64,000 nt of DNA from JAIPFM01 sp964494325. Its GTDB lineage: Bacteria > Planctomycetota > Phycisphaerae > Sedimentisphaerales > Anaerobacaceae. The notes beneath the pieces were generated by a model. That model was given only the letters and a program-made list of their open reading frames with translations, did not search any database and had not been told where the DNA came from. Both the position numbers and the translations under genes were made by a program. The DNA is taken from positions 1-64,000 of the forward strand of contig CAZBTJ010000004.1 in assembly GCA_964494325.1 (NCBI GenBank), given 5' to 3'. Below are positions 41,601-50,600 of the stretch, in pieces; the first letter of the stretch is position 1; every line of letters begins with the position of its first letter.

Positions 41601-44600
41601 TCCCAGACGCCATCCAGGTCCAGGTCATTAAACACATGCCCCTGCAAGGCGCCAAAATGTGTCATCTTAATGGTAAAGCTTTGGATGTCCTGCCCGCCCC
41701 GGTCATCCTGAACCATGACCTCGACACTCTCGTCCGCCTCAGGCGTGATGGTAACTTGCCAGTCGTCAGTATCCTTGTCTTGAATAAAATGACTGTATTC
41801 ACTCATGGTGCCACTGATTGAGCAAAGTAATCCAAATTGTATGGGTGAGCCTGAGGCAGAGAAATCAGGATTGAGAGACACACCTGTGTTGGCTGGATCG
41901 TTGGCCAGCAATAGGTGGAAATCGGTTTCCATCAAATCTGATAGGGTCCATTCGGTCCAGTTGCCGTTTTGTGCCTCATTTGTGTTAATGATGTAGATAT
42001 GACCATTTTGACGCAGTGTGATCGCTGAACTTATCGACCCATAGCTCGAGTGTCCTCGATTAAGTTCCGAATAATCGATGGAACTGATAGCCCCACTCAC
42101 ACCCGGATCGTAAATCGCAGCATTGTTCCATAAAAACTGATAGACGCTGGGAGTGTCTGCTTCATTCAAGGGCAGATTGGTTTTCAAGTAAACGCTTATC
42201 CAGTAGTTGTTGCCCTGATTTTCGCGGGTCACGGTGGAGGTGCCCCCACCTCCTATAAGAACGGTCTGCTCTTCCCAATCCTCAACATTGAAATTATTGT
42301 CAAAGAAGGTAATCTGATTGTCCGTCAGAATATCAGGCGAGGGACTCCACTGAATCAGACCGGTGTGGGGATCGATGGTCATGCCATCTGGTTTTTGCGT
42401 CAACGAGTAGATGACTGGGTCGGCATCCGGATCCACGGCCTGCACATCATAGATGTAGTCCTCACCCACCACGGCGTTTTCAATGGGATAGCTGAGGATG
42501 ATGGGAGCATGATTGTCTGGATCACCCAGTACAGTGAGCGTATAAGCCTGCGTGGCAGTGCCGCCAGCCCCATCGGAGACTAGGATACTGACGAAATGTG
42601 AGCCTATGTCATTGACACTTGGTGCCCACAGGATTTCGCCGGTACTGGGATTGATCTGCATATCGGCCGGCGATTGGGTCAGGCTGTAGGTAAGGGTATC
42701 CTGGTCCGGATCAACGGCATCGGCGTCATATTGATAAAGAGCCTGTGGCACAAACAATTCACCAGTACGGAGATCATCAATACCAATTGTGCCATCAAAT
42801 GGATGTCCAGCAGAAGAATTTTGACTGATCCGTACCTTGTGAATGCCTGCTGTTGAAATTGACAACTCGATATTATTCTCGGCGGTCTCAGTCGATGTTT
42901 CTACCGCTAGGAGACGTCCGTTGATATCAAACGCCTCCATTGTAACTGTAGAACCAGGATTAGGGACAAGATCACCACTTATCGCCACATAGTTGGTTAT
43001 CGCTTTGACTGTTCGATCTTCGGGAATGAAGAACGATACCAGAATAGGTGTTCCATAACTCAGATTACCCTCGGATGTAACTCCTCCGATGACATTAGGC
43101 ATGCTAGTAGTTGTTTGAATTGTTGTTCTTAAGTCAACCACCGCAATATACTCCGTATTCTCAGAAGAGAATACGACCCCAGTCGATAGTTGAAGCTGGT
43201 CAGATAGACGATTGGATTCCGGCACAGGAGTCCCGGGGGTGTTGATCATGCCTTCAATGTTATCAAAATTAATAGAGAATCTTTCGGCAATTATAGCCTC
43301 CGTCACCGGGATGCTCGTGAAGACCGGCGGCCGGTTCGGGGGTGGGTCGATGACATTGAGAGTATAATGCTGCTGGGCTGAACCGCCGCGCCCGTCGTCT
43401 ACCTGAATCAGGATGTCATAGGTGCCCAGGTCGGTGTCACCGGCTGCGGGTGTCCAGGTGACCTGGCCCGTGGTGGCATTGATGGCCATGTTGTCGGGAG
43501 ACATGATCAGCGAATAAGTCAGTTCATCGTCATTGGCATCTGTGGCCTGGGCCGTGTATGCATAGGGTTTGTCTGGCAGGGCCTCGGTATTGGGCTCTGA
43601 GGTGAATACCGGGGCGTTGTTGAGGTAGCCCAGCAGGATCAGGTCGTAGCTGAACTGATCGCCGTTGGGATTCAAGAATTCCAGTGTGTGGCTCCCTGCT
43701 GTACTGGCACCCGGCTCAAGGCTTCCATTGTTCAGATAAGGGCTCATGTCTATATAGGGTAGGCCAGCGGCCGTGAAGCCGTCTGCATTGAGGAACTGAA
43801 TACTAGGATCGCTGAGATGATCGATCACTGCAATGACGGGGCCATCCACGACAAAGCGGCTGACGTTTTGCAGACCCATATCCGCATACAGGAGGCTGTT
43901 GCTGTTATGGTACGACGTCGTTCCGTATAGGGGCCGGATCGCACCTGTGACATCTACCAGGTGATTAAAGTCAATTGCGTTTGCTGCAGTGGTAAAAGCC
44001 GCAGAAGCGTGGCTGAAACCTAAGGGTGTACTCAGGCTGCCCGATTCCACCACGATATCAGACAGAGTAACGGTCGAGGTTGTATCTGAATCGTTATTGA
44101 CAAGCCTAAAGACCAGCATGGCCTCTGTGCCTGCCGGAATATGCGTCAGGTCGATCTGAACCGTCTGATCGGTCTGTTGTGTATTGGCCCCCAATTGAGC
44201 GGCCAGGCCTTCGGTGATATTGAAGGCCACGTCCCTGTGGTTGCTGATCACGTGAACCAGTGTATTGCCATCAGTATCCAACAGGGCCACTTCAAAGGCA
44301 TCCTTGACAAAGTCGTCGCTCGTGTCGAAATCGAGGTCATAGGTGAAACTCAGGTGGGCTGGTTCACTGGGCACGGTGAAGGGATGTTCGTGGGTAACTT
44401 CAAAACTGGTACCCTCGACCAGAACGATCTGAGGGGTGATCTCAAACCGCACGATGGTTCGCTCCGCCTGACCTTGATTGCCAGCCTGGTCCAAGGCTAT
44501 CACGGTGAAGAAATTGTCGCCAAGAGCCAGATCTACATTGGCGAAAATGAAGGATCCCGCGCCGTCAGAAACCGAGGTTGCGATCGCAGATGTCAGATCA

Positions 44601-47600
44601 CTGGTGTAATAAAGACTGATAGGACTATTTGGTTCAGTACTGCCCTCCAGCGAAACGACCTCAAAGGTCGTTACGCTGTCCCCCACCGGTTCTGAATCAA
44701 AAGCCTCGGCAAGGTTGAACGCGACTGCTGGCGAAATTGTGTCAATGGTCAATTCATCTGTGGTACCATCGACACCCACATTGGAAGCTGAGTCCGTGGC
44801 CGTAACAGCCACATCATACGTCCCATCTGCCAATGCCGGGTTGATCGTATCATCGGCCAGTGTCCAGGTGCCGTTGCCATTGTTTACCGCAGCGTATGTA
44901 TTGCCAGCAACTGTAATCGTAATCTCTGCATTCGTGTCGTCCACAGTACCTGTTAGAGCTGGAGTGGAATCATTAGTGACCTGAGGGACGACTGTGACTA
45001 CTGGCGGCTCGGTGTCAGGGATTATACCCGTACCGGCAATGCCAAAGGTGTAGGGATTTTCATCTGAGTCATTGTTGCCAATGGTCACCACGGCACTACG
45101 CTGCCCTGCAGCCGTTGGATTGAAGCTGATCTGGAATGTTGTCTGCCCACTGGCGGCGATCGAAGTGGCAGGTTGAACTGTCACACTAAAATCTGATCCA
45201 TGGCTGCCGCTAATCGATACCGCAGGGCTATTGGTAAGATCTAGCGGACCAGACCCGCTATTACTGATTATAAAGGTATGCACCCATGGATCACCCACTG
45301 CCGTCGTGCCGAAATCGGAGTCATCGTGGGTACTGGGTGTTGTATCCCCATCGGCAATTAACATTCCATTGCCCTGAACATCGATCTCAGGCATAGGCAG
45401 CAGGCCGTTCAAGAAAACGACTGTAACCGTTTCGCCTGGATCGAGATCAATGGCACTCGGATCGCTGCCATCGTCGCAGGTGGCGCTGGCCAGGTCCCAA
45501 CCCACAGGCAGGTTGACCTCGCTCACCGAGTAGATGCCAGGGGTGAGGGGGCCGGAGTTGTACGCCTCGTCATCACTCAGGGAGAAATTGGGACCATAAC
45601 TGGAACTAAACTCGAAGCTCTGCGTGGAACCGTCAGGGTCGGTCTGCTTTTCAACGATGATGAAGCCCAGTAGCTCATTAATGGTCACAGCCAGGGTTGC
45701 CGCATCCGTAGATCCGTCGTCGTCAGTTACACGCAGGGCCACAGTGTAGGAACCTTCAGTTGTCCAGGCATATGACTGGTTCATACCCGTGTCGCCGGAT
45801 GGATTGAAGGTTGTACCGTCATAGTCCCAGTCCCATTCGTAACCAACAATGGCATCCGGGAAAGAGGTCGAACCCGATGCGATGTAACTCCCTGATTGAT
45901 TGGGCATCAGAACGGTGTCGCCAGTCAGGAGTGCTGCCGGACCAAGATCAGACGCGGTGACAGCGTGGCTGATCGTGTCAGTGCTGCCATCTTCGTCTGT
46001 CACTGTCAGGGATACTGCATAATTGCCATTGTCCATAAAGGTGACCCTAGGATTCTGGTCGTGGCTGGTATCGAGACCTCCAAAATTCCAATTCCAGGAG
46101 ACTATGGCGTCTGGATAGGAGGTCGAAGCATCAATGAACGAAACGGCACTGCCCTCGTTCTGCGGCTCGGGTGTCCAGGTGAAACCGGCTGTGGGGCCAT
46201 GGTCAGTAACCACGACTGTAAGGATATCACTGCCAGCACCACCCTCGTCATCAATCACAGTCAATGTAATTGTATAGGTTCCATCACCTGTGTAGGCATG
46301 GTTTGGCGTCAGCGTACCAGCCCTCATACCATCGCCGAAGTCCCATTCGAAGGTGTGTGTATCGACCACACCCGGATCAGTAAACGAGCCAACAAAGCTG
46401 ACGGAATCGCCTTCATTGACCGTTTGGTCTGGGCCTGCATCAACGGTTGGGGCTACATTGAGAACTGTGACTGTCAGAGTGTCCTGAGCGACTTTGCCCT
46501 GGCTGTCGGTAATAGTGATAGTGACCGTGTAAATGCCGTTGTCTACATAATTATGACTGGCCGTGATCGCTCCGAAGCCGTTGGTCTCAACCACGGTTCC
46601 CGCACTCGGCGGCGTTCCATCACCCCAATCAATCGTAGCAGTATGAGTGTCTGTGGGATGGGTATCAACGAAAGAAGCTTGGAGATCAACCCATTGCCCT
46701 TCATGAGCGGTTTGGTCTGGACCAACACTCAGGACAGGCGTGGTATCAATCGTCAACTCGTGGGTTGTACCATCCGCACCCTCGTTACCAGCCGCATCTG
46801 CGGCACGCACTTTGATGTCATAAATTTCATCAGCCAACGCTGGGCTGATCGTATCATCGGCCAGTGTCCAGGTGCCGTTGCCATTGTTTACCGCAGCGTA
46901 GATGTCGCCGTCAACCGTCACTGATATAATTGCCACGGGGTCGTCCACGGTACCTGTCAGTTCAGGTGTAGGATCATTTGTAAGGAGGATGTCAACAGTC
47001 ACCACCGGGATTTCGTCGATTGGATTCACAGCAATCGTCACTACCGCTGTATCAGTTCCGCCCTTGCCGTCACTGATCGTGTAGCTGAAGCGGTCGTTGC
47101 CGCTGAAACCTTGATTGGGTATATAAGTGACATCAGAGCCGTTATTCGTGACTGTGCCGTGATCGCCATTGACAGCATCCACAACCTTCAGTAGGTCGCC
47201 ATCCGCATCCGTATCATTGGCAAGCACGTCAATGGTCACTGCTGTTCCTGCGTCTGTGGTCTCAGTGTCATCTTGGGCTACCGGTGCATTGTTCGCTATG
47301 ACATCCACTACAACAGCCCAGGTATCCGTGTCATAGACGTTGGCTACAGACACACCATCCGGACAGAGCGGGTGCCCCACTGCCAAGGCCGTGTTGACTA
47401 ATTCGCCTGTATCGTCTGCTGTAATGCTGTAGGCCCTGTCAAATTCCACGACCTGGCCCGGCTGCAAAATGCCGTCCCAGATCTCGTGATCGCTGTAGGA
47501 ATTGATCATGGCATCATAGACCTGAGCACCGCCATGCTGAACCACGTCTCCGAGATTTTCCACACGGAAGTGGTATGTAATGGTCTGCCCCACCTGACCT

Positions 47601-50600
47601 GTTTCCGGGCCGGTCTTGGTCAGATCGATGATGGCCGTAGAGAAGCCAAAGTCAATGTCTGTCTTGTGTTGGCCTGAGCTCAGGGTTACTGGATCAGACT
47701 GATAGGTGGTTCTGCTGGAATCACTATCCGTGGCATTGTTGCTGCCTTGCTCCTTGAAGGTGGCGTACCAACCTTCAAGCGCACCACCAGGCAGGAAGTT
47801 GTCAGGGGAAACCTCGACAATGTACGTCCCAGCACCCAGATCAGTGAATTGGTAGAATCCGGTTGCGTCGGTTGTGGCCGAAGCCATTTGATCGCCAGCC
47901 GCATTGAGCAAATTGACAGCCACACCCTCAATGCCTGGCTCACCAGCATCCTGAACACCGTCTACCAGGTGATCAGGGCCGTGATAGAGGTCATGCCAGA
48001 TGAAATCACCAATAGCACTGTCGTGAACTACTATATTGATCTGTCCGACTCCACCAGTAAACGGCTCCACCGGCATGGGACCCTGGATGTCATCATCCAG
48101 GATGGTGCATACGCCCGTGTCATCAACTATTTGCCCAAGATTGCTGCTTGTCAGCTTCACCGCGAACTGTTCATTGATCTCGGAGAACGTATCACCGAAC
48201 ACATTAACAGGGAGTCGTACATCTGTCATACCAGAATTGAACCACAGGGTGCCCGTGAAACTGTAATAGTCGCCAGGGCTGACCGCAGTACCATCGCTGA
48301 ACTCATAGCTGACTTTCACAGTCTGGTCACTGGTCTGAGACAGGTGGACCATAAAGTTGGCATAGACACGTCCATCGTCACCTTCTGTCACAATCACGTC
48401 ATCTACTGTGATTAAGAGGTCACTCTGATTTATGGTGACGGCATTGGAGTACTCAATCGTGGTACTATTGCCTTGAGGATCAGTGGCTCTGACCAAGAGA
48501 GTAGACTGCCCTTCCAATAAGACTGGATCAACGGCACCTTGAGCCAGCTGCCATTGACCATTTCCGAGGTTGTAAGCCGTATACGCCCTGCCATCCAGGA
48601 TAACCACGATTGTTGCTGTGGGATCGTTGATTGTGCCAATGAGCCTGGGTTGGGTATTGGAGCGAAGTAGAGGCTCCACTGTCACGATGGGAGCTGTCAA
48701 ATCAATGACCAGTTCATGGGTTGTGGCATCTGAGCTTGTAAGGACGGCGACAGGATTTGCGGCGGTAACCTGGACGTCATACACGCCTTCTAGCAGACTA
48801 ACCACGGTGTTGTTGTGTAGGTGCCACGTGCCGTCCTGGAGATTCACAGCCGCGTAAGTTTGCCCGTTAACGATGACAGTGACCAGGGCATCTGGATCAC
48901 AGACCTGACCTGTCAGGGCTGGTGTTGAATCGTTGGTATGTAGAGCATCAACTGTGATTGTCATATTAATGGACAGATCCAAGGTGGTGGTGTCAGTGCC
49001 TATATTGCCTGCAAGGTCTGTGGCTGAAACTATCACGTTGTAAACCTGGCCGACTGTCAGGGCTGAAACTATGTCATCTGATAGATACCACGTGCCGTTG
49101 CCTTGGTTGATGGCTGTGTAGTCCATGCCATTGACGGTCACAACAACCGTGGCGAATGGATCGTTCACTGTACCGCTCAGAGGTGGCGTGGTGTCAAAGG
49201 TCAGTATGGGCTTGATCGTAACTTCAGGGCTTTGAGTGTCTATCGTGACCGTGTAGATATCGCTGACGATCGATCTTTGCCCTGAGGCATCGATGGCCTG
49301 GGCTGTTAGAGTATAGGAACCGTCTGATAGGACCACAGCGCTGTAATCCACGGTCCAACTGCCGTCTGGATTGACCATTGCACGGCCAATGGAACCATTG
49401 TTCACGAAGACGTCTACCCTATCGCTGCCAATGGCAGTGCCATGGATCAGCAGCGTGTTGTCGAAGGTCAAGCCATCTTGGGTGGCTGTGTTGTGGGTAA
49501 TCCCTGAGATCACGGGGAAGGCCACGATCGCATCGTCATCCAAAATCGTACAGAGGGCCTGCTCACGGCCCAAGACGGCATTAACCGCCCCGGTCAGATG
49601 CAGGGCAAAGGTTTCATTTAGCTCTGGCAGCAAGTCTTCCTGGATGTTCATGGTTAAAACGACCCGTGTTACACCAAGGCCGAAATACAAGGTGCCACGG
49701 CTTGTGGCCCAGTGATCTACTCTCTGAATAGCTGACAAGTCCAGGGATTCATAACTAACTGTAACCAAATCACGACTTGGCTCTGAAAGGATAATCTCGA
49801 AGCTGGCCTTCTGGATGAAGTCACCAGAACTGCCCTCATCCACAAAGATATCTGACACAGTCACTACGGGCACTGAATGCACATCCTCAGAATTGTAGCC
49901 TGTGGCCATGCCTGCCACATCTCTGCCAAAGTCGTCGTCAGTCAGGACCACGCCAATGGTGAATCTGGTTGACTGATCGGCAGCCATATACTGGTGGATC
50001 ACATCAAAACTCCAGCCTGCGACTGCCACTGTCTGCAGGCTGCCATCGTCCCAGTCAATAATGAGTTCATGCGTATCCAAGGTGCCTGCATCGCTATACG
50101 ACCCGGTCAGATGAACCGTACCATTTTCATCAACATGTGTTATGTTCAGGCTATCCAGACTTGGAGCCACATTGCTGACGATGACATCCACATCACCGGC
50201 AATGGTTGCTTCCGGATCATAATGAATCTCATTGATGACAATGTCGCTTAATATTCGATTGTAATTCCCTATGAGTTCTTGGACTTCAATATCTGATCCC
50301 TTGATAGGACCAGTGGAAGCTTCTAGAACCCAGTCGCCACCATACTCTACATTACCTGTAGGATTAATAGAAGCTGCCACATCCGCCCCAGTAATGGCTG
50401 CTATTTCTTGGACAAACGCGTCGCCAAATGGCCCCTGTCCCACCGAGCAACCGTACAGAAAAATATCGCCCTCGGTGGTCAGCGAATTGCCCCAAGCAGC
50501 AATCGAATCAGCATTGGTTTCCAGTGAGGATGAATCCAGAACATCAGCACCCAGGAACACCTTTCCCCATGCACCATGAGAGATAATATGGATGGCATTA

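Noticed and set aside
34595..46924. Several plus-strand frames of 150-342 codons opposite the giant gene
   Set aside because: They follow the repeat structure of the minus-strand domains in antisense and show no known motifs or start signals.
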